DNA of 18,210 nt from Fusobacteriota bacterium (GCA_026387965.1 JAPLKR010000084.1:1-18210); one strand, 5' to 3'. Positions 1-8,092 are shown, counted from the stretch's first letter. Made by a program: numbers and translations. Notes: a model not told the origin generated them from the letters alone.

Positions 1-198
1 GAATCCTTTCATAGCATCTTGAAAAATGAACTCGTTTATCATGAAAAATATAAGACGAGACAGCAAGCGATTGATAGCATCACTGAGTATATCTTGCATT
101 TTTATAATTCTAATAGAATTCATGGGGCTATCAATGATTGTACCCCTATTCAATTTGAAAAAATATTCTATGTCTCTAAATCTAAAAAAGTTAGTTAA
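1..198 (+). CDS. IS3-family transposase (OrfB), C-terminal fragment
   Basis: The first reading frame is open from base 1 to a TAA at 196-198, giving 65 residues cut off by the window edge. It begins ESFHSILKNEL, the classic end of the IS3/IS150 integrase core, where the Glu of ESF is the third catalytic residue of the DDE triad. Further on come FYNSNRIHGAIN and a TPIQFE motif, matching the usual 'YN..R.H..L...TP..F' tail. The protein would cut and join IS ends during transposition. It is the only plus-strand gene here. A longer open frame overlaps it at 26-331 but looks like no known protein and is treated as a shadow. The family call is secure; whether the full copy is intact cannot be seen. 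Confidence 0.88.
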   Translation, partial: ESFHSILKNELVYHEKYKTRQQAIDSITEYILHFYNSNRIHGAINDCTPIQFEKIFYVSKSKKVS

Positions 199-240
199 TT
201 TGTTCGGATTTGATGCGTCCACTTTCTTGACACAATACCA
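1..240 (+). mobile_element. Right end of an IS3-family insertion sequence
   Basis: After the transposase stop, bases 214-240 contain GTCCACTTTCTTGACA, which resembles the terminal inverted repeats of IS150-type elements, which often include a GTCCA..TTTT..GACA block. The exact outer boundary, placed near 240, is an estimate because the left end and any target duplication lie outside the window. The element sits just downstream of the amino-acid transporter gene, beyond its terminator. Confidence 0.65.
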
Positions 241-283
241 GTTCTATCTTTTTACAAATCTTATAACAAAAATAATTCAAATT

Positions 284-308
284 AAAAAAGAGCCACTAGC
301 TCTTTTTT
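284..308. terminator. Bidirectional rho-independent terminator
   Basis: A perfect 10-bp stem, AAAAAAGAGC (284-293) with GCTCTTTTTT (299-308), encloses the 5-base loop CACTA. A and T runs flank both sides, so it can stop transcripts from either direction. Its T run overlaps the stop codon of the transporter (308-310). It separates the transporter from the IS element. Confidence 0.9.
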
Positions 309-1531
309 TAATTTACAATAGAAGCCACTAAAAGTAGAATCCCTACAACGGCACTAACCATTGGATAAATTCCCCTATGTTTTTTCAAACTATTTGATTT
401 ATATATTGCAACCACTGGAACAAAAAATATAAATACTACCATTAATGGGGAGATTACATGCGTAATAAACGATATAATATTTAAATTTAAAATAATACAG
501 AAATAAAGCACCACTAAAATACCGATAGTGACGTATTTTCTATTGATGCCCTTACCACTTAGCCTCATCCAAATTCCATCTATAACACCTAAAATATTAG
601 CATACAAACTGGTTACCATAGCAAGAAGCGCAATAATAAACCCTGAAAATATTGAAAATCTTGCAACCAGACTGCCTTTCGCACTAAGTCCAATTACCGC
701 AAGAGCCGTCAAATTATGACTCGTTGCATAATTTAAACTACTTGGTGATAGAGCAAACAATGCTGACGTTATAAACAGTATCAACACCAGAAACAATGCC
801 AAAATAGATAATAAATTTGACTTATTCGCTCTCTTAAAATTACTTTCTGTCTCCTCAGAATAACGCGTTTGAAAGTACCGACTCATCGACCCAATGGCTG
901 AAAAAAATGTTGCTCCAAATATCAATATTGGAAGTAACTCCAAAACTCCCATCGGAAGCGATTTTATAGAAAAACGCATGTAATGTGTTATGTAACTTGG
1001 GTTCCACAATGGAATAAACATCACAACTAAAATCAAAAGTACAATTATTTTAACTACTACGATCTTCTCGTTAATTATTAAAAGAATTTTCTCACTTAAA
1101 AGTAATGGTATCGATATAATTAAAAGTGCGATTCCTACATAGATGGGGTTCGTTTCAATATTTCCAGATACAATATGATAGCTTTGAAGCATCGCTGCAA
1201 TATTTGTTGTAGATCCTAATCCTAAAATAACAACAATAGTAAATACCAAAATGAGAAAAAAAATCGATAAAAAGAATCCTGCTCTCTTACCTAAATGATA
1301 ATCTATCGCAGAATCATAGCTTAAACAATCTGGCGTCGTCATCGTCATAACAATCATCATTTTTTGACCAACAAAGGTGCCTCCTAATGATATAATTATT
1401 GCAACATATGTCGTCCAAAGCGATACTTCGCCCGCTTTAAGCGGTAGAAGTAATATCCCAGAGCCAATAGCGGACCCCAAAAAAAGGAATATCCACTCTC
1501 GTATCTCTTTTTTTTCCTGTAACCCTTCCAT
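308..1531 (-). CDS. Amino-acid permease, HAAAP (SdaC/TdcC-like) family
   Basis: This 407-residue inner-membrane protein has about eleven hydrophobic segments. Near the N-terminus, GSAIGSGILLLPLKAG (about residues 19-34) matches the first-helix motif of the hydroxy/aromatic amino-acid permeases, compare GTAIGAGVLFLP in SdaC. A central stretch with FALSPSSLNYATSHNLTAL aligns with the SdaC region 'TLSPADMAAAKEQNISIL', followed by a segment ending in LYANILGVIDG. The family moves serine, threonine or aromatic amino acids into the cell with protons or sodium; the substrate here cannot be read. The ATG is preceded by AGGAG at 7-base spacing. It appears monocistronic, with an extended -10 promoter upstream and a terminator at its stop codon. 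Family call firm, substrate unknown. Confidence 0.82.
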   Translation of the reverse strand: MEGLQEKKEIREWIFLFLGSAIGSGILLLPLKAGEVSLWTTYVAIIISLGGTFVGQKMMIVMTMTTPDCLSYDSAIDYHLGKRAGFFLSIFFLILVFTIVVILGLGSTTNIAAMLQSYHIVSGNIETNPIYVGIALLIISIPLLLSEKILLIINEKIVVVKIIVLLILVVMFIPLWNPSYITHYMRFSIKSLPMGVLELLPILIFGATFFSAIGSMSRYFQTRYSEETESNFKRANKSNLLSILALFLVLILFITSALFALSPSSLNYATSHNLTALAVIGLSAKGSLVARFSIFSGFIIALLAMVTSLYANILGVIDGIWMRLSGKGINRKYVTIGILVVLYFCIILNLNIISFITHVISPLMVVFIFFVPVVAIYKSNSLKKHRGIYPMVSAVVGILLLVASIVN

Positions 1532-1564
1532 TTTTATCTCCTAAATTATTTGTTCGTTTCAAAA

Positions 1565-1573
1565 ATTATATCA
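1565..1573 (-). promoter_or_regulatory. Extended -10 promoter of the amino-acid permease gene
   Basis: On the minus strand TGATATAAT gives a perfect TATAAT (1565-1570) with the upstream TG of an extended -10. No convincing -35 lies 16-18 bases further up. The start codon follows about 30 bases downstream. Confidence 0.6.
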
Positions 1574-1582
1574 TACTTACAT

Positions 1583-1638
1583 AAAAAAATACACATCACT
1601 TTGACCATTTCTGCAATAGATTTATGATGTGCTTTTTT
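1583..1638. terminator. Possible second, weaker hairpin terminator
   Basis: CACATCA (1592-1598) pairs with TGATGTG (1625-1631), with A7 and T6 runs on the outer sides and a 26-base loop. It lies between the permease promoter and the main terminator of the upstream gene, so it could catch read-through. The long loop makes it weak. Confidence 0.4.
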
Positions 1639-1730
1639 CTAAATAGTATCTTAATTATTACATTAAATATAAAGTTGTAACATAAAATCTATCATACTTA
1701 TAATTTCTTTCTCATATCTTGGTCATTTTA

Positions 1731-1769
1731 AAAAGGTTCTGAATGCAATTGCTGCTTTCAAAACCTTTT
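1731..1769 (-). terminator. Terminator of the caspase-like protein gene
   Basis: A 13-bp stem joins 1731-1743 with 1757-1769 (AAAAGGTT..GAA type, with one mismatch on the plus strand that becomes a G-U pair in the minus-strand RNA). On the minus strand it is followed by a T run. It lies about 60 bases past the stop codon of the gene ending at 1831. The loop itself contains the palindrome GCAATTGC. Confidence 0.8.
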
Positions 1770-1830
1770 GTTGTTAATATATTAACTGTACAGAAATTAA
1801 CTGTTTTTACAAAAACAAACAATAATTCTT

Positions 1831-3681
1831 TCAATTCTGATTTATTATTACTTGGTTGTTTAATAGTTGAAGATTATTATAAGGAATTGACGTGTATTCC
1901 CAAAAAGGTATGACGGTGAATTTCACCACTATACTTTGATGAGCCTGTACGTAAATCGGTGTGCTTGGTGACCATTCTGCATTTCCACTATATGTTGTAT
2001 CGATATTTTTGTAACACCCATCATTAACATTTGAATTATACTTGAGCGCATTACCCTCAGAATCTTCTGTAATACCCGGAACTAAGTAGGTCCATCCTCC
2101 CGGAAGAGATGGATAACCCATCATCAAATTTGTACAAACGGGAATGCTTGGTGAAACTTTATTATCTATATCGGCCTCTTGATTAATAAGAGCATTTTGA
2201 TAGGAACAAGTCATCACAGGGAATGCGTTTTCAACTGTTATTGTATTAATTTCTTTAGGAATTGACGTCATGTTTGTAATGGTTGTATCCCATTCATAGC
2301 AATTGTATTTACTTTTACTAACATTAACGCTAAAATCTGAAGAAGCCTTTAAATTGCAATCATGTTTTTGATCATAGCAAGCGTATATACCCTCTCCAAA
2401 ACTATTTGTTATATTTTTTCCTGTTTCCTCGTACACATAATATAGCGAATCTGTTAAACTACATTTGATATTTTCTTTTTGAGCTAATGCATATGTGGCA
2501 GCTGTTAATATATGTGGAATTTCATCTACACAACTATCAAGGGTTAAATATGCTCCAAAAACTTGAGTTGCGCCACTATTTATTAAAGCGTATCCAATAT
2601 TTGAAAAACCATAACAACTACCAAGAATTATTGCTGCATTTCCATTAATCTCCTTCTTATTTGTTTTGGCATAATTTAATATTGTATCCATGCCATACCC
2701 AACTCCAAAAAGACCTGAATCAACATTGGCAGAATTCGCGCTACCATGACTCAATAACAAAGCTGTTGTTAGATTTGGAGAAAAGAGATAGTTGTTAATA
2801 TTATCAGGCGTTGCCCCATTATCAAAAATCATAACATATGAAATACCGTTTGCATTTAAAAACTTAGTGAGGTAGGTCTCAATATAATAAAAATTCCAAG
2901 CACTCGCCGGATTGTTCGCCTCAGGAGCTAAATATAAAAAGAATTGTTCACTTGCTGGTGGTAAATTATCAGGAAGCGAAGTATAACATTGAGGTGCCTC
3001 GAGATTCCCATTCGAGTCAAGATTGGTCAGCATAACTACATTTCCAATATCTTGTTGAACTGTAAGATAATTTGGTTGAGTATAAGCAGAATATTGAGGA
3101 TTATTATCTTGCTGGTTTAAAAGTGTTTGCATTTGATTATTAAAAGAACTATTATTGGTCAACACATTCGAACAATAGTTGTTTGAAATTGATGAAACTA
3201 AAGGTGTTGTTGGTATGTTTTTAAGTTGCGGGCCTATCTCATCAATTCCTGCTACAGAAGGTACAGAAGACCCAGAAGGTTCAGATAAAAATATACCTGT
3301 AATTCCAGTCATATTTGTCGAAAAGTGATATGGATGATTTGCTTGAAGCGTTATTCCGGTAGTTTGTGGACAAAAACTACAAAAATTAGTGCCGCTAGTA
3401 AAATTTATTCCAATCCACGCATTAGAAAAATTATCACTAAATTCTTCGGTTGGCATATAGTCTGGATCATATGTGATATATATCTGGTCAGTTGGTGAAA
3501 AGTAAAAATTCTTAGACAGTTGAAATGTGATAACCGGTCCAACTGATGATGCCCCCGAAATGCCTTCGCCACACTTTAGCGGACCATCAGCAAATAGCGC
3601 AATTGAAATAATAAAAATCGCACACAAAATAATTAGCTTTCTCTCTGAAAATTTTATAAATTTTATTGTTGTTTCTTTCAT
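1831..3681 (-). CDS. Secreted protein with caspase-like (clan CD) His/Cys signature
   Basis: This protein of 616 residues starts at the ATG at 3681, preceded by AAGGAG at 8-base spacing; an in-frame GTG two codons earlier is less likely. A basic stretch and a hydrophobic segment ending near ALFA (about residues 13-31) form a Sec signal peptide. Residues about 250-380 read as a caspase/gingipain-type fold: a strand, a helix, then ALLLSHGSA with a candidate catalytic His312, an intervening SGLFG, then AAIILGSCYG with candidate Cys356, then SGATQVFGAY. Hydrophobic strand plus HG, and hydrophobic strand plus SC, are how clan CD peptidases (C25, C11, C14) and CHAT domains present their dyad. The N-terminal 250 residues look beta-rich and contain a CSFC motif; the Cys-rich C-terminal 230 residues are unrecognised. 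The gene stands alone with its own promoter and terminator. A peptidase role is inferred from motif and order; substrate unknown. Confidence 0.6.
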   Translation of the reverse strand: MKETTIKFIKFSERKLIILCAIFIISIALFADGPLKCGEGISGASSVGPVITFQLSKNFYFSPTDQIYITYDPDYMPTEEFSDNFSNAWIGINFTSGTNFCSFCPQTTGITLQANHPYHFSTNMTGITGIFLSEPSGSSVPSVAGIDEIGPQLKNIPTTPLVSSISNNYCSNVLTNNSSFNNQMQTLLNQQDNNPQYSAYTQPNYLTVQQDIGNVVMLTNLDSNGNLEAPQCYTSLPDNLPPASEQFFLYLAPEANNPASAWNFYYIETYLTKFLNANGISYVMIFDNGATPDNINNYLFSPNLTTALLLSHGSANSANVDSGLFGVGYGMDTILNYAKTNKKEINGNAAIILGSCYGFSNIGYALINSGATQVFGAYLTLDSCVDEIPHILTAATYALAQKENIKCSLTDSLYYVYEETGKNITNSFGEGIYACYDQKHDCNLKASSDFSVNVSKSKYNCYEWDTTITNMTSIPKEINTITVENAFPVMTCSYQNALINQEADIDNKVSPSIPVCTNLMMGYPSLPGGWTYLVPGITEDSEGNALKYNSNVNDGCYKNIDTTYSGNAEWSPSTPIYVQAHQSIVVKFTVIPFWEYTSIPYNNLQLLNNQVIINQN

Positions 3682-3747
3682 TAGCACAGCTCCTTAATTT
3701 TTAGAATAATTAAATGTGAATATACTTTTTAATATATCGTTCCCTAT

Positions 3748-3776
3748 ATAATAACAATCATGTTCTGCGGTGTCAA
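3748..3776 (-). promoter_or_regulatory. Strong sigma-70-type promoter of the caspase-like gene
   Basis: On the minus strand TTGACA (3771-3776) is followed by exactly 17 bases and TATTAT (3748-3753). The -35 is perfect consensus and the -10 has one mismatch. Transcription would begin near 3741, giving a leader of about 60 bases. The strength suggests high or constitutive expression. Confidence 0.85.
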
Positions 3777-3883
3777 TTCCAAAATGACCTTTTTTATATT
3801 AACATGCAATAATGCACCACCAATGTGCACTTTGTAAATATTGAACGGATTCCTCATTTTCGCTCTAAATTTAATGAACCCAA

Positions 3884-3928
3884 TAAAAAGCTAACACAGC
3901 ACCTTTTAATCAAGGGCTCATGTTAGCT
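3884..3928 (-). terminator. Terminator of the dnaG-rpoD unit
   Basis: AGCTAACA (3889-3896) pairs with TGTTAGCT (3921-3928). The stem continues inward through AGC/GCT and CCTT/AAGG with small bulges around a 6-base loop. On the minus strand the hairpin runs directly into TTTTTATT. It lies about 40 bases after the rpoD stop. Confidence 0.9.
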
Positions 3929-3966
3929 ATATCACTATAACCATATTATTTTGTAATTCAATGACT

Positions 3967-5190
3967 CTAAATAAACTCTTTTAGTTTTTTACGCTTATTG
4001 GGATGACGTAATTTTTTCAGAGATTTTACCTCAATTTGGCGAATACGTTCACGCGTAACTTTAAAAATTTCTCCAACTTGCTCTAATGTTCTTGGATATT
4101 GTGTCACATCGGCATTTGGAGATTGTTCTTTTAGCTCTGCAATTTCATCCTCATTAAGATCTAATCCATAACGCAGCTTAATAACCAATGCTTCTCTTCT
4201 ACTTAGAGATTTCAATATTCCATTTAGTTGCTCTTTAAGCATATTTTTTTGAGTCTCTTCATAAGGATTGGAAATTTTATTATCCTCAATAAAATCTCCA
4301 AGCTCACTATCCTCTTCACTTCCTACAGGGGTTTCAAGCGATATAGGGTCTTGATTCATCTCTAAAATCTCTTTTACCTTTTCAGCATCTAAATCCAAAC
4401 GCTTTGCAAGCTCTTCTGGCTCAGGCTCTCGTCCGGTTTCTTGTAAAAAAAGCCGTGTTTCACGTTTGATTTTATTAATTGTTTCAATCATATGAACTGG
4501 AATGCGAATCGTTCTACCTTGGTCCGCTATCGCTCTAGTAATCGCTTGGCGAATCCACCATGTGGCATAAGTTGAAAATTTAAACCCTTTTTCATGTTCA
4601 AATTTTTCTACCGCTTTCATCAAGCCCATATTACCCTCTTGAATCAAGTCGAGTAGTTTTAGCCCTCTATTTACATATTTTTTTGCAATGCTCACAACAA
4701 GTCGCAAATTTGATTCAATCAAGCGCTGTTTCGCATCCTCATCACCTTTCGAAGAAAGTCTTGCAAGTTCAAGCTCTTGCGCCGTATCCAGTAGAGGAAC
4801 CTCTCCGATTTCTCGAAGATACATTTTAATGGGTTCATCTACATCTTGAGGAGGAACAAGTTTAAGGAGATTATCCGCTTTACTCTCTTCTTCGTCCGGC
4901 AAATCCTCTTCGATCGCAACAAAATCGTCGGATTCCTCCTCAGAGTCAGAGACAACATCCTCTACTACAAGATCTTTTTTCTTTCTCTTTTTCTTGGGTG
5001 ATTTATCTTCTGATTGGATAACACGAATACCGAAATTTTCAAACCCCTTTATGAGCATTTCTAATCCTTCTAGATTAAAATTATCTGGAAGGTTGGCATT
5101 AATCTCTTCTAAAGTTATTTTACCTTGAGATCTGGCTGTTCTTACAAGCTGTAATAACTTTGGATCTTTAAAAATTTCCTTATCATCCAT
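3967..5190 (-). CDS. rpoD: Primary sigma factor RpoD (sigma-70/SigA)
   Basis: This is the housekeeping sigma factor that directs RNA polymerase to -35/-10 promoters. The best start is the ATG at 5190 (MDDKEIF), because GGAGG lies 8 bases upstream; the in-frame ATG at 5205 overlaps that ribosome site. The product is 407 residues. Region 1.1 is present (about 8-60), followed by a lysine-rich and then acidic linker (KKKRKKK, 66-72). Region 1.2 starts at VDEPIKMYL, region 2 has [14 protein letters not shown] and [11 protein letters not shown], region 3 follows, and region 4.2 has [20 protein letters not shown]. Oddly, between RYGL and PRTLEQVG of region 4 there are about 20 extra residues (344-365). 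The gene overlaps the end of dnaG by 8 bases, so the two are probably translationally coupled. Confidence 0.97.
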   Translation of the reverse strand: MDDKEIFKDPKLLQLVRTARSQGKITLEEINANLPDNFNLEGLEMLIKGFENFGIRVIQSEDKSPKKKRKKKDLVVEDVVSDSEEESDDFVAIEEDLPDEEESKADNLLKLVPPQDVDEPIKMYLREIGEVPLLDTAQELELARLSSKGDEDAKQRLIESNLRLVVSIAKKYVNRGLKLLDLIQEGNMGLMKAVEKFEHEKGFKFSTYATWWIRQAITRAIADQGRTIRIPVHMIETINKIKRETRLFLQETGREPEPEELAKRLDLDAEKVKEILEMNQDPISLETPVGSEEDSELGDFIEDNKISNPYEETQKNMLKEQLNGILKSLSRREALVIKLRYGLDLNEDEIAELKEQSPNADVTQYPRTLEQVGEIFKVTRERIRQIEVKSLKKLRHPNKRKKLKEFI

Positions 5191-6946
5191 GCTTAATGCC
5201 TCCATTATTTTTTAATGTCATTTGTATTTCTCTAATTCTTGAAAAAATACCTTGTCTCTCTTCTATTGTTACTTCAACACCATGAGCTCGCGCTTGTAGT
5301 GTCATTAGCTCTTCAGTTAAGACGATATTTCTCCACTGAGAAATCAAATCACTTTTTAATTCGTCAAAATTTTCTATTTCTGTTTTCATAGAAAGCTCTA
5401 TAACTTCTTCTATTTCATCGACTTCAAATAGTTTCATCATTTTTAACGCATCATTTATATCCATGTCATCTAAAAAATCATAATATTTTTGAAATTTATC
5501 ATTCATAAACTCAACACCAAATACTTCAAATTCTTTTTTAAGCTTCGGTGAGTGAATCAACAATCGCATTGTTTCTCTTTCAAGAACACTCTGCTTATCG
5601 ATGCTAATTTCCACTAGTTTTGAGCGATTTTGACTCCCATAGCTGGCATGTTTTTCAACCATTTTAATACCCTTAGCAACAAATGGTAAATCCATTAAAA
5701 TTGCATTGTAGGGTATATTTAAATAATCAGATAATTTTTTACTATATACATCATACTCAAGCCCTTGAGTAACGCATTCAAAAAAAGGTTTAAACCTTTT
5801 TATAATCTCTTTTTTTCCCTCTAGAGTATCTAACTGCAATGGTTGAGAATACCTTGAATAGAGATAATCAAATACTTCTTGCGAATCTTTTAATCTCTCG
5901 ACAAATGCATTCTTTCCAAATTTTTTTATATACTCATCTGGGTCTTTCGCGTCTAATAACTTTAACCTTTTTATATTAAAACCTGCTTTTTTAAATAGAA
6001 TTGACAATTGTTCACTCGCCACTTCACCAGCTAAATCCATATCAAACCCAATTACAACATTTTTGGTATATTTTGAAATCATTTTAAGATGTTCTTTTGT
6101 AAATGCTGTTCCCAGTGATGCCACACAATTTTTTAGACCCAATTGATGAAGTGATAATGTATCCATATATCCTTCGGTCACAATAACAAAATCGCGTTTT
6201 TTAATGAACTCACCCTTCTTAATTAAACCATAAAGCAGCTGATTTTTCTTAAATATGTTAGATTCAATCGAATTAATGTATTTAACACTGTTGCCATCTA
6301 CTGCGCGACCACCAAATCCAGCGACTCTATTTGCTTCGTTTAGAATTGGAAAAATAGCTCTATTTCTAAAAAAATCAAATATTTTTCCTTCTTTTCCTTC
6401 ACTGACTAGACCTAACTCAATAAGCTCTTCAACTAAATATCCCGCTTGAAGCATTTCTGAAGATAAACCTTCCCAAGAATCAGGGGCATATCCTAAATAA
6501 TTTTTTTCAATACTCTCCTCTGATAATCCACGCTTTAGAAAGTACTCTAGGCCAATTTTTCCTTCATCTAAACTGAGTTGACGTTGAAAATACTCCATAG
6601 CATAATGTAGTATTTCAAATTGTCTACTCTCTTTTTTTGAAGTTTCTATATCTTGCTCGCTTCTTTTCGAGAGTGTAATGCCATATTTCTCTGCTAAAAA
6701 TATCAAACTTTCAACATAACTCAAATTTTCTCTGTACATGATAAATTGAATCACTGATCCCGATTTGCCACATCCAAAGCATTTAAAGATCTTTTTATTT
6801 TGACTCACCACAAAAGAGGGCGTATTTTCGCCGTGGAATGGGCATAATCCCTTATAATTTACCCCCGTTCGGGTTAATTTTACATGATCGCCAATTTCCG
6901 TAACGATATCTACTTCTTGAACTATTTTTTCGCTATCGCTCAACAT
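5183..6946 (-). CDS. dnaG: DNA primase DnaG
   Basis: DnaG makes the RNA primers that start leading- and lagging-strand DNA synthesis, working with the replicative helicase. The N-terminal zinc-binding domain shows [11 protein letters not shown] and CFGCGKSG (Cys35, His38, Cys56, Cys59). The TOPRIM core follows with TEGYMD (257-262) and FDMDLAG (301-307), which carry the metal-binding Glu and Asp residues. The C-terminal 170 residues are the less conserved helicase-interaction region. Total about 587 residues, normal for the family. The ATG at 6946 is chosen because AAAGGA precedes it by 4 bases; the in-frame ATG at 6961 has no ribosome site and sits right behind a terminator hairpin. Its stop overlaps rpoD, and it follows rpsF-ssb-rpsR. 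Confidence 0.96.
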   Translation of the reverse strand: MLSDSEKIVQEVDIVTEIGDHVKLTRTGVNYKGLCPFHGENTPSFVVSQNKKIFKCFGCGKSGSVIQFIMYRENLSYVESLIFLAEKYGITLSKRSEQDIETSKKESRQFEILHYAMEYFQRQLSLDEGKIGLEYFLKRGLSEESIEKNYLGYAPDSWEGLSSEMLQAGYLVEELIELGLVSEGKEGKIFDFFRNRAIFPILNEANRVAGFGGRAVDGNSVKYINSIESNIFKKNQLLYGLIKKGEFIKKRDFVIVTEGYMDTLSLHQLGLKNCVASLGTAFTKEHLKMISKYTKNVVIGFDMDLAGEVASEQLSILFKKAGFNIKRLKLLDAKDPDEYIKKFGKNAFVERLKDSQEVFDYLYSRYSQPLQLDTLEGKKEIIKRFKPFFECVTQGLEYDVYSKKLSDYLNIPYNAILMDLPFVAKGIKMVEKHASYGSQNRSKLVEISIDKQSVLERETMRLLIHSPKLKKEFEVFGVEFMNDKFQKYYDFLDDMDINDALKMMKLFEVDEIEEVIELSMKTEIENFDELKSDLISQWRNIVLTEELMTLQARAHGVEVTIEERQGIFSRIREIQMTLKNNGGIKHG

Positions 6947-6966
6947 ATTTTCCTTTAACATAACTT

Positions 6967-6991
6967 AAAAAGCTAGCTGTTTTTCAGCTAG
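6967..6991 (-). terminator. Hairpin with T run directly upstream of dnaG
   Basis: CTAGCTG (6973-6979) and CAGCTAG (6985-6991) form a perfect 7-bp stem with a 5-base loop. On the minus strand it is followed by CTTTTTAAG. It ends about 20 bases before the dnaG start codon, so it should reduce read-through from rpsR into dnaG-rpoD. I see no good separate promoter for dnaG between rpsR and this hairpin. Confidence 0.75.
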
Positions 6992-7018
6992 TTACACTTC
7001 ACTTATTAAATAGAGAAC

Positions 7019-7048
7019 AAGCATGAAAGGAATTAATCTTTCATGCTT
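7019..7048 (-). terminator. Hairpin just downstream of rpsR
   Basis: AAGCATGAAAG (7019-7029) pairs with CTTTCATGCTT (7038-7048), an 11-bp perfect stem with an 8-base loop. The following bases on the minus strand (GTTCTCTATTTAA) are only partly T-rich. It could be a weak terminator or a processing site or 3' stabiliser for the rpsF-ssb-rpsR message. Confidence 0.55.
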
Positions 7049-7054
7049 TACATT

Positions 7055-7297
7055 TTACTCTTGCTCTGCTACGTATGGTAGTAATGCAATATTTCTTGCT
7101 CTTTTAATCGCTTGAGATACTTTTCTTTGGTGTTTAGCACATGTTCCACTGATTCTACCAGAAAGAATTTTACCTTTATCGTTTGTAAACTTTTTCAAAA
7201 GTTCAAGATTTTTGTAATCAACAGTTGTTATTTTATCTTTACAAAACATACACTGTTTTTTTCTACGTTTTTTGAAGCCTCTTTCAACGTAACTCAT
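7055..7297 (-). CDS. rpsR: 30S ribosomal protein S18
   Basis: S18 binds S6 and the central domain of 16S rRNA in the small ribosomal subunit. The 80-residue product has the family tail GTCAKHQRK...[13 protein letters not shown]. It is the zinc-ribbon form: a CMFC pair near residues 16-19, and a Cys and His in GTCAKH. TGGAGG lies 7 bases before the ATG. It is the third gene of the rpsF-ssb-rpsR unit, the usual order in many bacteria. Confidence 0.97.
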   Translation of the reverse strand: MSYVERGFKKRRKKQCMFCKDKITTVDYKNLELLKKFTNDKGKILSGRISGTCAKHQRKVSQAIKRARNIALLPYVAEQE

Positions 7298-7314
7298 TCT
7301 ATACCTCCATTAGT

Positions 7315-7686
7315 TTAAAATGGAAATCCATCATCTTCAATATCGCCCTTTTGGGAAAAACTATTTACATTTGATTTTTCACTTTGTGTTTTGCTTTCAA
7401 GAAGCTCAACCCGCGTTACTACAACTTCTGTAATTCTTCTTTTCAGATTAGAACTATCTTCATAACTTCTAACCTCTAAACGACCTTGAATACCTATTTT
7501 ATTTCCTTTTTTTGTATAATCGCCAATTAATTCTGCATCCTTTTCCCAAGCGACGCAATTGATAAAATCAGCATCTTGTCTTGTTCGACTAACCGCCAAC
7601 GTAAATCTACTAAAGGCTTTTCCACCTTGTGTATATTTTAACTCTGGATCAGCTACAAGACGACCTATTAAAATAACTATATTCAT
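7315..7686 (-). CDS. ssb: Single-stranded DNA-binding protein
   Basis: This 123-residue protein has an OB-fold starting MNIVILIGRLVADPELKYT, with FINCVAWEKDAE and GNKIGIQGRLEVRSYE further on. It binds single-stranded DNA as a tetramer during replication and repair. The tail ends DIEDDGFPF, the acidic tip that recruits partner proteins such as primase, exonucleases and RecO. It is short because the disordered linker has only about 15 residues. It lies between rpsF and rpsR; AGGA precedes the ATG by 9 bases. Confidence 0.97.
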   Translation of the reverse strand: MNIVILIGRLVADPELKYTQGGKAFSRFTLAVSRTRQDADFINCVAWEKDAELIGDYTKKGNKIGIQGRLEVRSYEDSSNLKRRITEVVVTRVELLESKTQSEKSNVNSFSQKGDIEDDGFPF

Positions 7687-7701
7687 TGAACGTTATCCTG
7701 A

Positions 7702-7989
7702 TTACTCTTCAATTTTAACGATCATATATTTAATTACTTCTTCAGTAATATTTAGACGGTTTTCAACTTCTACAAGTTCAATGCCATTTGACATAAAGGT
7801 AAACAGAACATAAACACCTGTTTTTTTCTTAGCTACCTCATATGCGAGTTTTTTCTCACCCATTAAATCGATTTTAAGTTCAGTTGCACCTGCTGCTACT
7901 ACCATATCTTGTACTTTTACAATAACGGCACTTCTTTGCTCTTCTGTCGTTTCTGGGTTAATGATAAACATTAATTCATACTTACGCAT
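7702..7989 (-). CDS. rpsF: 30S ribosomal protein S6
   Basis: S6 pairs with S18 on the platform of the small ribosomal subunit. The product is 95 residues from the ATG at 7989 (MRKYELMFIINPETTEEQ), a normal size, with KLAYEVAKKKTGVYVLFTF in the family core. The frame stays open further upstream to 8061, but AAGGAGG 10 bases before this ATG and the family start decide it; the upstream part is the untranslated leader. First gene of rpsF-ssb-rpsR, with a strong promoter and an S6:S18-type leader. Confidence 0.97.
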   Translation of the reverse strand: MRKYELMFIINPETTEEQRSAVIVKVQDMVVAAGATELKIDLMGEKKLAYEVAKKKTGVYVLFTFMSNGIELVEVENRLNITEEVIKYMIVKIEE

Positions 7990-8004
7990 TTTTGTGTTGC
8001 CTCC

Positions 8005-8041
8005 TTCCCTCGGTTTTCGCCCAACTCGTGTTAAGCGGGAA
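8005..8041 (-). promoter_or_regulatory. rpsF leader RNA, candidate S6:S18-binding autoregulatory motif
   Basis: In the minus-strand transcript, UUCCC (8037-8041) pairs with GGGAA (8005-8009). Inside, GCUUAAC (8030-8036) pairs with GUUGGGC (8019-8025), closing the tetraloop ACGA. Between the two helices, on the 3' side only, lie the unpaired bases GAAAACCGA (8010-8018). Two helices with a one-sided bulge containing CCG are the known layout of the rpsF leader bound by the S6:S18 complex, which mimics the 16S rRNA site. The lower helix adjoins the AAGGAGG ribosome site, so binding by excess S6:S18 would block rpsF translation. The structure is read by eye. Confidence 0.68.
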
Positions 8042-8063
8042 TGTGTTTTATAAACACTCAACT

Positions 8064-8092
8064 ATTATAACACATTTTAAAGTTACTTGCAA
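8064..8092 (-). promoter_or_regulatory. Promoter of the rpsF-ssb-rpsR(-dnaG-rpoD) unit
   Basis: On the minus strand TTGCAA (8087-8092), a 17-base spacer and a perfect TATAAT (8064-8069). Transcription would start near 8057, leaving a leader of about 68 bases that contains a small hairpin (GTGTTT/AAACAC) and then the S6:S18 motif. The other bases of the 317-base gap 7990-8306 hold the terminator at 8179-8224; I see nothing in 8093-8178 or 8225-8306. Confidence 0.85.

Noticed and set aside
227-255. Outward promoter formed by TTGACA in the IS end
   Set aside because: Seventeen bases downstream there is no -10 box, only TTTTAC.
26-331. Plus-strand open frame of 101 residues at the left end
   Set aside because: It overlaps the transposase in another frame, has no family resemblance, and runs through the terminal repeat and the terminator hairpin.
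1583-1638. Riboswitch in front of the amino-acid permease
   Set aside because: The hairpin lies upstream of the likely promoter, so it would not be in the permease message; no known riboswitch core is seen.
7990-8061. N-terminal extension of S6 by 24 residues
   Set aside because: These bases form the leader RNA and the ribosome site; the family starts at MRKYELMF.
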